A DNA stretch of 63,079 nt from Rhodobacterales bacterium HKCCE3408 (GTDB lineage Bacteria > Pseudomonadota > Alphaproteobacteria > Rhodobacterales > Rhodobacteraceae): positions 1 to 63,079 of the forward strand of contig WVSN01000017.1 of the NCBI GenBank assembly GCA_015689705.1. Direction: 5' to 3'. This document shows positions 27,189-35,671 of the stretch, piece after piece (positions within the stretch are counted from its first letter, which is position 1; every line of letters starts with the position of its first letter). The notes beneath the pieces were generated by a model. That model ran no database searches. It was given only the letters and a program-made list of their open reading frames with translations, and was not told the DNA's origin. Position numbers and translations under genes: made by a program.

Positions 27189-27266
27189 GCGGCCCGCGCC
27201 CCAGGGAGGAGGAGGGGCGGGGCCGCGTGGCCCGGCGCGTTCCGGGAGGAGGTGAAACGCGCCGGG
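27189..27266 (-). ncRNA. CcsR-like small RNA unit 1 (two hairpins)
   Basis: Hairpin 27231-27266 has an 11-bp perfect stem CCCGGCGCGTT with a loop containing CACCTCCTCCCGG; it begins six bases after the DUF1127 stop codon. Hairpin 27189-27226 has a 13-pair stem with one bulge and loop TCCTCCTCCCT. The position directly behind the DUF1127 gene suggests processing from a shared transcript, as reported for the CcsR RNAs of Rhodobacter sphaeroides. Confidence 0.7.
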
Positions 27267-27272
27267 AAACCG

Positions 27273-27503
27273 TTACTTGGACGTCGTGTCCTCGCCGAAC
27301 GCCGCCTGTGCGGCGATCGAGCTGATCATGCTGCGCGAAATGCCGAGATCGGCCAGTTCACGGTCGCTCAGGCCCCGAAGCTCGGCTTCGGTCCGGCGGT
27401 ATACGCTGTAAGCCGCAAACTGCTCGCGTGCCGCCGAAGCGAACCCGCGAAGGCGGGCGACAAGCCCGTTGCTGTGGTTGCGGCTGCTCGAAACATACGC
27501 CAT
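27273..27503 (-). CDS. DUF1127 small protein, CcaF1-like
   Basis: 76 residues, basic. The C-terminal half carries the DUF1127 signature (YRRTEAELRGLSDRELADLG, then ISRSMI). In Rhodobacter sphaeroides the homologous small gene (RSP_6037, CcaF1) precedes four CcsR small RNAs, is stress-induced and is described as an RNA-binding protein. The same arrangement is seen here, with hairpins beginning six bases after the stop. The Arg-rich helix fits RNA binding. Stress-sigma control is expected from the known case, but I could not pick a convincing promoter. Confidence 0.85.
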   Translation of the reverse strand: MAYVSSSRNHSNGLVARLRGFASAAREQFAAYSVYRRTEAELRGLSDRELADLGISRSMISSIAAQAAFGEDTTSK

Positions 27504-27646
27504 CGTCTTTACCTCTACGTCTCGTCTACTCGGTGAGACCCCACGCCTTCTGGTTTCATTCGAAGCGCTTTGGGCCTTGGGCTTTTCGCCCTGTCACGAT
27601 TGAAGATACGCCGATGCTGCGACTGCACAATCCCTCGCTCAGACAA

Positions 27647-27661
27647 TGCTGCCATGCAGCA
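27647..27661. promoter_or_regulatory. Inverted repeat between divergent genes
   Basis: TGCTGC and GCAGCA are separated by CAT, a perfect 6-bp inverted repeat in the intergenic region between the DUF1127 gene (minus) and the MFS gene (plus). It could be an operator for either gene, or chance. Confidence 0.25.
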
Positions 27662-27711
27662 TCCGCATACGTGACCAAGCGTCGATTGACCGGGAAAATG
27701 ATAGCGCTAGC

Positions 27712-28908
27712 ATGATAAAAGCCTTTCGGAACAAGCAGTTCCGGCTCTTCTTCCTTGGTGCTTTCTTCTCGGTGCAGGCGATCTGGATCCAGCGGGTGAC
27801 CCTGTCATGGCTGGCCTGGGAAATGTCCAATTCGGCCGGAATCGTGGGTCTGGTGGCGGCCCTCAGCCTTGCGCCGTCGCTGATCGGCGGTCCGATCTTC
27901 GGAGTGATCGCCGACAGGGTCGACATTCGCCGCGCGGCTCAGCTCACCAACGGGGCGATGATGCTCTGCCTGACCATGCTCGCGCTCGCCATGCCGTGGA
28001 TCGGGCTGGCCGGGCTGGTGGTCGGAGCGATCGTCATCGGTGCCATTTCCTCGGCCCACCACCCCGTGCGCATGTCGCTCGGCCCGCGCCTCGTGCCGCC
28101 CGATCTCGTCGCCTATGTCGTGTCGCTCCAGGCACTCAATTTCAATGTCGCGCGCCTCGTCGCGCCCGCCCTGACGGGGATCATGATCGCAAGCGTCGGG
28201 GCGCGTGTCTCGCTCTGGGTCGCGGTGGCGTTCTTCCTGCCGATGTTCCTCGTGCTCTTCCGCCTCAGCCCGCGCGCCCTGCCGCCGCGGCCGCGGCAGA
28301 GCTTCCTCAGGGACATGCGTGAAGGGGTCGTCCACGCCGCCCGCGATCCCCAGATCCGGCTGGCGTTCCTGCTCACCCTTGTCTTCTCCACGCTGGTGCG
28401 CGGCGCGCTCGAGGTTCTTCCGGTGCTGGCGGATGGCACGTTCGAGCGCGGCGCGGCGGGTCTTGGCGTTCTGACCGGGGCGGTCGGGGCGGGGGCCATC
28501 GTCACCGCCGGACTGCGGGCCTTCGGCGCGGGCCGGATCACCGACCGCGTCCCGGTCTCGGTCAAGCTCGCTTGCGCCATCGCGCTCGCCGCCGTCATGG
28601 GCATGGGGGCCGTGCATCTCTGGATACCCCTGCTCATGGTCACGGCCATCGCAGGCGGGGCCGCGACATGGTGCGGAGTCAGCCTGCAGGCGACGATCCA
28701 GACCGGCCTGCCGGACGAGCTGCGCGGCCGGGTTATGAGCCTCTGGATCGTTCTCGGCTTCGGCATGGCGGCGATCGGGGCGCTCGCCATCGGCGGCGTG
28801 GCCGAGTTGATCGGGATCGGCCCGGCGCTCATCGCTGCGGGGCTCTGCGGCCTCGGGGCGCAGGCAATCGTGCTCTTCGGGGGTGCAGGCCGGGCCGCGG
28901 CAGCATAA
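27712..28908 (+). CDS. MFS transporter (EntS/MFS_3-like)
   Basis: 398 residues from [20 protein letters not shown], the usual start for this family; an ATG at 27646 would add a hydrophilic leader. There are about twelve hydrophobic segments. A cytoplasmic loop between helices 2 and 3 reads [18 protein letters not shown], the MFS signature (G-x-x-x-D-R), and [11 protein letters not shown] is typical of the second half. The family contains exporters of siderophores and drugs; substrate not predictable. It is followed by mrp after 23 bases, perhaps co-transcribed. Confidence 0.88.
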   Translation: MIKAFRNKQFRLFFLGAFFSVQAIWIQRVTLSWLAWEMSNSAGIVGLVAALSLAPSLIGGPIFGVIADRVDIRRAAQLTNGAMMLCLTMLALAMPWIGLAGLVVGAIVIGAISSAHHPVRMSLGPRLVPPDLVAYVVSLQALNFNVARLVAPALTGIMIASVGARVSLWVAVAFFLPMFLVLFRLSPRALPPRPRQSFLRDMREGVVHAARDPQIRLAFLLTLVFSTLVRGALEVLPVLADGTFERGAAGLGVLTGAVGAGAIVTAGLRAFGAGRITDRVPVSVKLACAIALAAVMGMGAVHLWIPLLMVTAIAGGAATWCGVSLQATIQTGLPDELRGRVMSLWIVLGFGMAAIGALAIGGVAELIGIGPALIAAGLCGLGAQAIVLFGGAGRAAAA

Positions 28909-28931
28909 GTCGGGGGCAAAGGAGGCCCGCC

Positions 28932-29993
28932 ATGACCACTCGCGACGAAGTCCTGTCCGCGCTCAGCCGCATCAGCCTGCCGATCGGTGGCGATCTCGTC
29001 AGCAAAGACATGATCCGCGCGCTGAAGGTCGAGGGCGGCACGGTCAGCTTCGTGATCGAAGCGCCCGATGCCGAGTCCGCCGATCGCATGGGACCGATCC
29101 GCGACGCGGCCGAGGCGATGGTCAAGGCCCTGCCGGGCGTCGAGTCCGCCATGGTCGCGCTGACCGCACCGACGCGGACGAAAGAGCCGCCGCAACTCAA
29201 GATCGGGGGTCATCCGACGCAGCAGCAGGGCAGCATGAAGCCCTCGGGCGTCGACCGGATCATTGCCGTGGGATCGGGCAAGGGCGGCGTGGGGAAGTCC
29301 ACCGTGGCCTCGAACCTCGCCGTGGCGCTGGCGCGGGCGGGGCGCAAGGTCGGTCTTCTGGACGCGGACATCTACGGCCCGTCGCAGCCGCGGATGATGG
29401 GCGTGTCCAAGCGCCCGTCGACGCCGGACGGCAAGACGATCCTGCCGCTTCGGAACCATGGCGTCACGATGATGTCGCTCGGTCTGATGCTGCCGGAGGA
29501 GAAGGCCGTCGTCTGGCGCGGTCCGATGTTGATGGGCGCGCTCCAGCAGATGCTGACGCAGGTCGAGTGGGGCAAGCTGGACGTGCTGATCGTGGACCTC
29601 CCGCCCGGGACCGGGGACGTGGCCATGACGCTCTGCCAGCGGGCCGAGGTCACGGGCGCGATTATCGTCTCGACGCCGCAGGACGTGGCGCTTCTGGACG
29701 CGCGCAAGGCGATCGACATGTTCGAGACGCTGAAGACCCCGGTTCTCGGCCTGATCGAGAACATGTCCGGCTACATCTGCCCCAATTGCGGCCACGAGGC
29801 GCATATCTTCGGGCAGGGCGGCGTGGCCGAGGCGGCCAAGACGCTCAACCTGCCATTCCTGGGCGCGCTTCCGATCTCGCTCGAGACCCGGCTGGCTGGC
29901 GATGCCGGCACACCGATCGCGGCCGGCGACGGGACGGCGGCAGAAGCCTATGCCCGTCTTGCCGACCGCTTCATCGGCGGCGGAATGGCCTGA
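28932..29993 (+). CDS. apbC: Mrp/ApbC Fe-S cluster carrier ATPase
   Basis: 353 residues. An N-terminal DUF59/MIP18-like domain (about 1-85: [16 protein letters not shown]) precedes the P-loop ATPase. The deviant Walker A is [20 protein letters not shown] (about 115-134), with [14 protein letters not shown] after it and [14 protein letters not shown] as the switch/Walker B region. The cluster-binding CxxC is in [16 protein letters not shown]. The family binds and delivers 4Fe-4S clusters in the cytosol. GGAGG lies just before the ATG. The domain order is that usual in proteobacteria. Confidence 0.95.
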   Translation: MTTRDEVLSALSRISLPIGGDLVSKDMIRALKVEGGTVSFVIEAPDAESADRMGPIRDAAEAMVKALPGVESAMVALTAPTRTKEPPQLKIGGHPTQQQGSMKPSGVDRIIAVGSGKGGVGKSTVASNLAVALARAGRKVGLLDADIYGPSQPRMMGVSKRPSTPDGKTILPLRNHGVTMMSLGLMLPEEKAVVWRGPMLMGALQQMLTQVEWGKLDVLIVDLPPGTGDVAMTLCQRAEVTGAIIVSTPQDVALLDARKAIDMFETLKTPVLGLIENMSGYICPNCGHEAHIFGQGGVAEAAKTLNLPFLGALPISLETRLAGDAGTPIAAGDGTAAEAYARLADRFIGGGMA

Positions 29994-30014
29994 TTCACAG
30001 GTGATTCGTCTGGT

Positions 30015-30037
30015 TTCAGCGCTGGAAAAGCGCTGAA
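30015..30037 (+). terminator. Hairpin downstream of mrp
   Basis: TTCAGCGCT (30015-30023) pairs perfectly with AGCGCTGAA (30029-30037) around GGAAA, starting 22 bases after the apbC stop. The following TCCGGTTTCCC is only weakly T-rich, so termination may be partial. Confidence 0.4.
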
Positions 30038-30225
30038 TCCGGTTTCCCACAGGAAAATCCGGAAAAAAATTCCACCGGATTCCACCGGCCTCCACCACGC
30101 AATATCTGGTGTCTGATAATCCCCGCCACACAGGATTTGGCGAGGGAAGGGCCCTCTTGCGCACAACATGCTGTTTCAGAGGGGCCTCTAGGACAGCATT
30201 TTGGGGTCAGATGGAGAAAAAAGGG
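30038..30225. other. Intergenic stretch without recognisable gene
   Basis: The stretch is relatively rich in A and T, with repeated TTCCACCGG units (near 30069 and 30079) and a small palindrome AGAGGGGCCTCT near 30177. Short open frames exist but have no recognisable protein and no good ribosome-binding site. It presumably holds upstream promoter elements for the mraZ leader. Confidence 0.4.
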
Positions 30226-30257
30226 TTTGCGTGGGAAGTGGTGGAATGGCATACAAG
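30226..30257 (+). promoter_or_regulatory. Candidate dcw promoter with MraZ-box repeats
   Basis: TTTGCG (30226-30231) and CATACA (about 30250) could serve as -35 and -10 with 18-base spacing. Between them lies GTGGGAAGTGGTGGAATGG (30231-30249), a run of GTGG(G/A)A-like direct repeats of the type MraZ binds upstream of its own operon. MraZ bound here would block polymerase. The assignment is by pattern; no TSS is known to me. Confidence 0.45.
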
Positions 30258-30261
30258 GTGC

Positions 30262-30447
30262 ACGGCAGTGAAGACCGAACGAAGACCAAAAAAGGCAGGT
30301 TCATACAGGCATCTTCCCTTGCTGAACGAAGAGATCCGGCGCGCAAGCGAGCAGACATCCCCCCAGGTGGCCTGCGTAGTCGGACCCCCAGAGATGGGTT
30401 GAGGGCGGCGGATTGGGCAGTGGCAGCAGCTCGATCCGCCGTTTTCT
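30262..30447 (+). ncRNA. UpsM-like leader RNA of the dcw operon
   Basis: In Rhodobacter sphaeroides the 5' leader of mraZ yields a very abundant roughly 200-nt RNA, UpsM, through premature termination. Here a long leader lies in the same place: about 186 bases run from the candidate start near 30262 to an intrinsic terminator at 30406-30447, then about 60 bases lead to mraZ. The 5' end is a guess from the promoter; the 3' end is well supported by the terminator. Confidence 0.55.
30406..30447 (+). terminator. Attenuator-type terminator in the mraZ leader
   Basis: CGGCGGAT (30406-30413) pairs perfectly with ATCCGCCG (30434-30441), with further inner pairing (GGGC with GCTC), followed by TTTTCTC. 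It lies 60 bases before mraZ, so most transcripts would stop here and the division operon would depend on read-through. Confidence 0.65.
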
Positions 30448-30506
30448 CATTGGTGGTGAATGGTTTGGCGGGGGAAGGCGAAGTGCCCTAATAAGGGGTC
30501 GGGACG

Positions 30507-31031
30507 GTGGAACAGCGATTTCTTGGTCGCATCAGGATCAAGGTCGACGGGAAGGGGCGCGTCTCCATTCCCGTGCGCTTCCGCCGCGTTCTTCAACTCA
30601 TGGACAGGCATATGACCCCGGGCGGCAGCCCGCGGCTCTACATCGCCTATGGCGACCCCCGTGCGAATTTCGTCGAGGGTCTGTCGGGCGACGCCTTCGA
30701 CCAGATCGACCGCATGATCCAGGACGAGCAGCCGGGATCGGAACTGCGGGAGCTTCTGGAATACCTCTATTACGGCGCGTGCGAGGAGGTCCCGGTCGAC
30801 GACAACGGCCGGCTCGTCCTGCCGCAGGCGGCGCGCGAGAAACTGGATCTCGATGACGAGGCGGTGTTCCTCGGCAAGGGCAACCGGTTCGAGATCTTCA
30901 AGCCCGCGGAAAGCGAGGCAACGGTCGATAAAGTCCAGTCGATGCTGGAAAAATTGGGGCAAGGCAATGAGCATTTCAATCCGCTTTCGCTGGCCGGGAA
31001 AGCCCGCCAGTCAGGCGCTGACGGGGCATGA
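30507..31031 (+). CDS. mraZ: Division/cell-wall cluster transcriptional regulator MraZ
   Basis: 174 residues from a GTG with AGGGG upstream; no ATG is available before the homology. Two AbrB-like swapped-hairpin units are visible ([19 protein letters not shown] at about 12-30; [16 protein letters not shown] at about 92-107). MraZ forms a ring-shaped oligomer that binds repeats in front of its own operon and represses dcw transcription. It is the first gene of the cluster and overlaps rsmH (ATGA, 31028-31031). Its length is slightly above the enterobacterial form owing to a C-terminal tail ([16 protein letters not shown]). Confidence 0.95.
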   Translation: MEQRFLGRIRIKVDGKGRVSIPVRFRRVLQLMDRHMTPGGSPRLYIAYGDPRANFVEGLSGDAFDQIDRMIQDEQPGSELRELLEYLYYGACEEVPVDDNGRLVLPQAAREKLDLDDEAVFLGKGNRFEIFKPAESEATVDKVQSMLEKLGQGNEHFNPLSLAGKARQSGADGA

Positions 31032-32023
31032 CGGAACCCGGCGGCGCCCCGCACATCCCGGTTTTGCTTGGGGCGATCCTGAGCGCCACGGCGCCGGTGC
31101 GCGGCTTCTGGCTCGACGCGACCTTCGGCGCTGGTGGCTACGCCCGTGGCTTGCTTGAGGCGGGGGCGGATGTCGTGATCGCCGTCGACCGGGACCCTCT
31201 GGCCTTCGAACTCGCCGCCGACTGGGCGGCCGGGTTCGGCGACCGGCTGGTGCCGGCCCCGGGCACGTTCGACCGGCTCGACGAGTTGGCGGCCGAGGCC
31301 GGATACCCGGAACTCGACGGCGTCGTCATGGATCTCGGCGTCTCCTCGATGCAACTGGACCGGGCCGAGCGGGGGTTCTCCTTCCTCCGCGACGGCCCGC
31401 TCGACATGCGGATGGGACGGGACGGACCTTCGGCCGAGGATGTCGTCAACGAGGCGCCGGAAGCGCTGATCGCCGACATCCTGTTCCACTACGGAGAAGA
31501 GCGCGCCGCGCGCCGCATCGCCCGCGCCATCGTGCGCGAACGCGCCGAAAACCGCATCAGCTCCACCCTGCAACTGGCAGGGATCATTGAGAAATGCCTG
31601 CCGCGCGCCAAGCCGGGGCAGAGCCATCCGGCGACCCGCAGCTTTCAGGCGCTGCGCATCGCGGTGAACGACGAATTGCGCCAGCTCGTGGATGGCCTCG
31701 CCGCCGCCGAGCGCGCGCTCAAGCCCGGCGGACAGCTCGCCGTGGTGACGTTCCACTCCATCGAGGACCGGATCGTGAAGCGCTTCCTCGCCGACCGCGC
31801 GAGCGAGGGTGGCGGCGGATCACGTCATGCCCCGGCCGAGGAAATCCGCGATCCCGCCTTCGAGCTGACGCCGCGCCGCGCCATCGCGCCGGACGAGGCC
31901 GAAATCGCCGCCAATCCCCGCGCGCGCTCCGCGAAGCTGCGCGTCGCCCGCCGCACGGCCGCGCCGGCCGGCGCCGCCGACCCCGCCCGACTTGGCCTCC
32001 CGAAGCTGCCCGAGGTGTTCTGA
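31028..32023 (+). CDS. rsmH: 16S rRNA (cytosine1402-N4)-methyltransferase RsmH
   Basis: 331 residues. The AdoMet-binding motif is [20 protein letters not shown] (about 28-47). [19 protein letters not shown] and DGPLDMRMG follow, then [12 protein letters not shown] and the late [15 protein letters not shown], all standard for MraW/RsmH. The enzyme methylates N4 of C1402 in the ribosomal P site. It overlaps mraZ at its start; ftsL begins one base after its stop. Confidence 0.97.
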   Translation: MTEPGGAPHIPVLLGAILSATAPVRGFWLDATFGAGGYARGLLEAGADVVIAVDRDPLAFELAADWAAGFGDRLVPAPGTFDRLDELAAEAGYPELDGVVMDLGVSSMQLDRAERGFSFLRDGPLDMRMGRDGPSAEDVVNEAPEALIADILFHYGEERAARRIARAIVRERAENRISSTLQLAGIIEKCLPRAKPGQSHPATRSFQALRIAVNDELRQLVDGLAAAERALKPGGQLAVVTFHSIEDRIVKRFLADRASEGGGGSRHAPAEEIRDPAFELTPRRAIAPDEAEIAANPRARSAKLRVARRTAAPAGAADPARLGLPKLPEVF

Positions 32024-32024
32024 C

Positions 32025-32387
32025 GTGCGTTCCTTCGCCACCTGGCTCATCGCCTTCGCCGTGATCGGTCTCGGCTACTGGGCCTATGACCAGAATGTTC
32101 AGACGAAGGAGGCCCTGCGCGAGGTCTCGCGGCTGCACGCCGAGATCGGCGCCGCGCGCGAACGTCGCGCCATGTTGCGCGACGAATGGGCCTACCTGAC
32201 CCGGCCCGACCGCCTTCGCGAACTGGTGGAATTGAACGCCACCCGTCTCGGCCTGCTGCAGATGACGCCTGAGCAGTTCGCCCATGCCAGCCAGATCGCC
32301 TATCCCGCGCCGGAAGACGAGTTCATCGCATCCGACGACGCCGAACTCCTGCAGGGAAGCGCGTCGGGTCCGGAGGTCACGCGATGA
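32025..32387 (+). CDS. ftsL: Cell division protein FtsL
   Basis: 120 residues from GTG (VRSFATWLIAFAVIG). It has one transmembrane helix (about 4-20), then a periplasmic coiled coil (about 28-58, EALREVSRLHAEIGAARERR) and the conserved LTRPDRLRELVELN typical of FtsL in alphaproteobacteria. It is a bitopic division protein joining FtsB and FtsQ and activating FtsWI. Its stop overlaps ftsI (ATGA, 32384-32387). Confidence 0.88.
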   Translation: MRSFATWLIAFAVIGLGYWAYDQNVQTKEALREVSRLHAEIGAARERRAMLRDEWAYLTRPDRLRELVELNATRLGLLQMTPEQFAHASQIAYPAPEDEFIASDDAELLQGSASGPEVTR

Positions 32388-34174
32388 CCGCCCGCGTTCC
32401 CCTGCGCCCGCTGCCCCGGATCCTGCGCGCCCGCGAAGAAGGGCAGAACCCCGACCGGATCGAGCGCGAGAACCTCGCCCGCCGACACCAGGCCGACCGT
32501 GACCGTCTGCGGGTGCGGGCCGAAAGCCGGCTTCTGATGCTGGCGATGTGCTTCTTCGCGGCCTTCCTGACCGTCGGTATGCGCATGGCCAGCCTTGCGG
32601 CCAGCGAGCCGGAGGAGCCTGTGATCGCGAGCCGCGGTTCGGCTCTTCTGGGGCTGCGCGCCGACATCACCGACCGCAACGGCCGGGTGCTGGCGACCAA
32701 TCTGAACATTCACTCGCTCTACAGCCATCCCTATCTCGTCGTGGATCCCGAGGCGGCGGCGCTTGGATTGTCCGAGATCTTCCCCGACCTGTCGGCCGAG
32801 GCCGCGCTCGAGGATCTGACCTCGGAAAGCAATTTCGTCTGGCTGCGCGACAACCTCAGCCCCGAGCAGGAACAGGCCGTGCACGACCTGGGCGAGCCGG
32901 GGCTCCTGTTCGGCGACCGCGAGATGCGGCTTTATCCCAACGGCGCTCTCGCAGCCCACATCCTCGGCGGCGCACGGTTCGGGCGCGAGGATGTCGACTT
33001 CGCCGAGATCATCGGCGTCGCCGGGGTCGAGGCCGAGCACGACGCCTTCCTGCGCGACCCGGCCAATAACGGCGCGCCGCTTCGCCTGTCGCTCGACCTG
33101 ACCATCCAGGCCGCGGTCGAGGAGGTACTGGCCGGCGGCATGGAGATGATGCAGGCACAGGGCGCATCCGCCGTGCTGATGGATATCGACACGGGCGAGA
33201 TCATCGCCATGGCGTCGTTGCCCGATTTCGACCCGAACGCCCGGCCGCTTCCGGCCGAAGGCGTGCGGCCCGAGGAGACGCCGATCTTCAACCGCGCAGT
33301 GCAGGGCGTCTACGAACTCGGCTCGGTCTTCAAGCTCTTCACCGTGGCGCAGGCGCTCGACATCGGGCTGGTCAATCCGTCGACGATGATCAACACCGAG
33401 CGGCCCTACATCGTCACGCGCGAGCGCATCAACGACTTCCACTATTACGGGCCGGAGCAGAGCGTTCATGACGTGATCGTGCATTCCTCGAACATCGGCA
33501 CCGCGCGCATCGCCGCGATGATCGGACCCGAACGGATGCAGGGCTTCCTTCGCGATCTCGGGCTCGCCGATGCGCTCCCGCTCGAGATGGTCGAGGCCGG
33601 CAGCGCGCGGCCGCTCTGGCCGAACCCATGGCGCGAAATCTCGACGGCCACGGTCGCGTACGGCCACGGCATCGCGGTCACGCCAGTGCATCTGGCCGCC
33701 GCGTATGCGACCGTCCTTGGCGGCGGAACGCGGGTGACGCCGACCCTGATCGCGCAGGATACCCCGCCCGCGCCGGGCCCGCGCGTCGTCTCCGAAGAGG
33801 TCAGCGCGGTCATGCGCGGCATGCTGGCCGACGTGGTGACCGAAGGCACGGCGACCATGGCGCAGGAGGCCGGCTACCCGGTCGGCGGCAAGACCGGCAC
33901 GGCGGATATCGTTCTGGCGGACGGTTCGGGCTATGCCGAGGATCGCAACCGCACGACCTTCGCCTCTGTCTTCCCGGCGCTCGACCCGCAATACGTCCTG
34001 ATCACGACGCTGGAAGAGCCCTGGGTCGAGATCGCCGGCAACGTCGAGCGGACTGCGGGTTACACCGCGGTGCCGGTCGGAACGGCGATCATCCGGCGCG
34101 TCGGCCCGCTTCTGGGTCTCCGGCCCGAGATTGAACCGGTGGCAGGGACTCGGCTATCCAGCGCTTCGAACTAG
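32384..34174 (+). CDS. ftsI: Septal peptidoglycan transpeptidase FtsI (PBP3)
   Basis: 596 residues. A basic cytoplasmic N-terminus is followed by a transmembrane helix (about 47-68, LLMLAMCFFAAFLTVG), the class B pedestal domain (about 80-230), then the transpeptidase. The catalytic SxxK is GSVFK (about 311-314), SxN is HSSNIG (about 367-372) and KTG is GGKTGTAD (about 500-507). It cross-links septal peptidoglycan with FtsW as glycosyltransferase partner. The overlap with ftsL and the 18-base gap to murE show operon structure. Confidence 0.97.
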   Translation: MTARVPLRPLPRILRAREEGQNPDRIERENLARRHQADRDRLRVRAESRLLMLAMCFFAAFLTVGMRMASLAASEPEEPVIASRGSALLGLRADITDRNGRVLATNLNIHSLYSHPYLVVDPEAAALGLSEIFPDLSAEAALEDLTSESNFVWLRDNLSPEQEQAVHDLGEPGLLFGDREMRLYPNGALAAHILGGARFGREDVDFAEIIGVAGVEAEHDAFLRDPANNGAPLRLSLDLTIQAAVEEVLAGGMEMMQAQGASAVLMDIDTGEIIAMASLPDFDPNARPLPAEGVRPEETPIFNRAVQGVYELGSVFKLFTVAQALDIGLVNPSTMINTERPYIVTRERINDFHYYGPEQSVHDVIVHSSNIGTARIAAMIGPERMQGFLRDLGLADALPLEMVEAGSARPLWPNPWREISTATVAYGHGIAVTPVHLAAAYATVLGGGTRVTPTLIAQDTPPAPGPRVVSEEVSAVMRGMLADVVTEGTATMAQEAGYPVGGKTGTADIVLADGSGYAEDRNRTTFASVFPALDPQYVLITTLEEPWVEIAGNVERTAGYTAVPVGTAIIRRVGPLLGLRPEIEPVAGTRLSSASN

Positions 34175-34192
34175 ACGGGTAGGGATTCGACC

Positions 34193-35671
34193 ATGGCCCA
34201 CGGCAAGACACCCCTGTCGGCGCTTGGGCTGACGGCCACGCGGGGCGGCGATGTCGCCGTGTCGGGCCTGTCGCTCGACAGCCGCAAGGTCGCGCCGGGG
34301 CACCTGTTCGCAGCGCTTCCGGGAACGCGTGTCCACGGCGCCGAGTTCGTGGCCACCGCCGTCGCGCAGGGCGCCGCCGCGATCCTGACCGACGCGGAAG
34401 GCGCGCGGATCGCCGGCCGGGATCTCGGCCAGGCCGCGCTCGTCGCAGTCGAGGAGCCGCGCGCTGCGCTCGCCCAGGCCGCGGCGCTCTGGTACGGTGC
34501 GCAGCCGGCGACCGTCGTCGCCGTCACGGGCACGAACGGCAAGACCAGCGTGGCGAGCTTCACGCGCCAGATCTGGCAGCTGCTCGGTCACGAGGCGGCG
34601 TCGATCGGCACGATAGGGGTGGAGGGCGCGTTCTCCGCCCCGGGCATCCATACCACGCCGGACCCGCTGACCTTGCACAAGCTTCTGGCCGACATGGCGT
34701 CGGCCGGGGTGACGCATGTGGCGATGGAAGCGTCCTCGCACGGGCTCGACCAGCGGCGGATGGACGGCGTGCACCTCGCTGCGGCGGCTTTCACCAATCT
34801 CAGCCAGGATCACCTCGACTACCACGGCACGATGGAAGCCTACGAGGCCGCGAAGCTGCGGCTCTTCACCGAACTCCTGCCCGATGACGGAATCGCCGTA
34901 CCGAACCTCGGCGAACGCTCGGGCCGGGCGGTTCTGGCGATTGCGGAAGGTCGCGGGCAGACCGTCCTCAGCGTCGGCGAAGACGAACCCGGCGCCACGA
35001 TCCGCATTACCGGTCGCCGGCTCGACGAGACCGGGCAGGACGTGCTGTTCCGCTATCGCGGCGTCGCCCATCGTGCCCGGCTGGAGCTGATCGGCGGGTT
35101 CCAGGCGCTGAATGCGCTTCAGGCCGCCGGGCTCGCCATCGCGGGCGGGGCCGAGGCGCCCGAGGTCTTCGCCTGCCTGCCACGTCTGACCGGCGTGCGC
35201 GGCCGGATGCAGCTGGCCGCCCGGCGTCGCTCCGGCGCGCCGGTCTTCGTCGACTATTCGCATACGCCCGCCTCTCTAGAGATCGCGCTGAAGGCGTTGC
35301 GCCCTCACGTCATGGGCCGCCTCATCGTCGTCTTCGGCGCCGGCGGTGACCGCGACCGGGGCAAGCGTCCGATGATGGGCCGCGCTGCCGCAGCGAATGC
35401 CGACATCGTCTTCGTCACGGACGACAATCCGCGCAGCGAAAGCCCCGCGCTGATCCGCGCCGCTATTCTCGATGGCTGCCCCGACGCGACTGAAGTCGCC
35501 GACCGGGCCGAGGCGATCCTGATGGCGGTCGACGCACTGGAACCGGGCGACGCGCTTCTCATCGCAGGCAAGGGACACGAGACCGGGCAGATCGTCGGCG
35601 ACGTGGTCTATCCGTTCGACGACGTGGAACAGGCGAGCCTCGCGGTCGCCGCGCTCGAGGGGGCGGCATGA
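34193..35671 (+). CDS. murE: UDP-MurNAc-tripeptide ligase MurE
   Basis: 492 residues. The Mur ligase ATP loop is VTGTNGKTSVASF (about 112-124); TTPDPLTLHKLLADM and the HGLDQRRMDG segment are typical of MurE. The carbamylated-Lys region and DYSHTPASLEIALKAL follow. The specificity motif DDNPRSESP (about 412) contains DNPR, which selects meso-diaminopimelate over lysine. It works in the cytosol between MurD and MurF. It overlaps murF by four bases. Confidence 0.97.
   Translation: MAHGKTPLSALGLTATRGGDVAVSGLSLDSRKVAPGHLFAALPGTRVHGAEFVATAVAQGAAAILTDAEGARIAGRDLGQAALVAVEEPRAALAQAAALWYGAQPATVVAVTGTNGKTSVASFTRQIWQLLGHEAASIGTIGVEGAFSAPGIHTTPDPLTLHKLLADMASAGVTHVAMEASSHGLDQRRMDGVHLAAAAFTNLSQDHLDYHGTMEAYEAAKLRLFTELLPDDGIAVPNLGERSGRAVLAIAEGRGQTVLSVGEDEPGATIRITGRRLDETGQDVLFRYRGVAHRARLELIGGFQALNALQAAGLAIAGGAEAPEVFACLPRLTGVRGRMQLAARRRSGAPVFVDYSHTPASLEIALKALRPHVMGRLIVVFGAGGDRDRGKRPMMGRAAAANADIVFVTDDNPRSESPALIRAAILDGCPDATEVADRAEAILMAVDALEPGDALLIAGKGHETGQIVGDVVYPFDDVEQASLAVAALEGAA

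Noticed and set aside
27040-27266. Possible CRISPR or REP-type repeat array
   Set aside because: Only the loop sequence recurs; stems differ from unit to unit and there are no uniform repeats and spacers. It fits CcsR-type small RNAs.
27033-27536. Plus-strand open frame through the hairpin array
   Set aside because: It crosses six perfect or near-perfect hairpins and the antisense of a DUF1127 gene; the RNA-structure explanation is far stronger.
30201-30491. 96-codon ORF upstream of mraZ
   Set aside because: It runs through the candidate promoter, leader RNA and terminator, lacks a ribosome-binding site and shows no recognisable protein.
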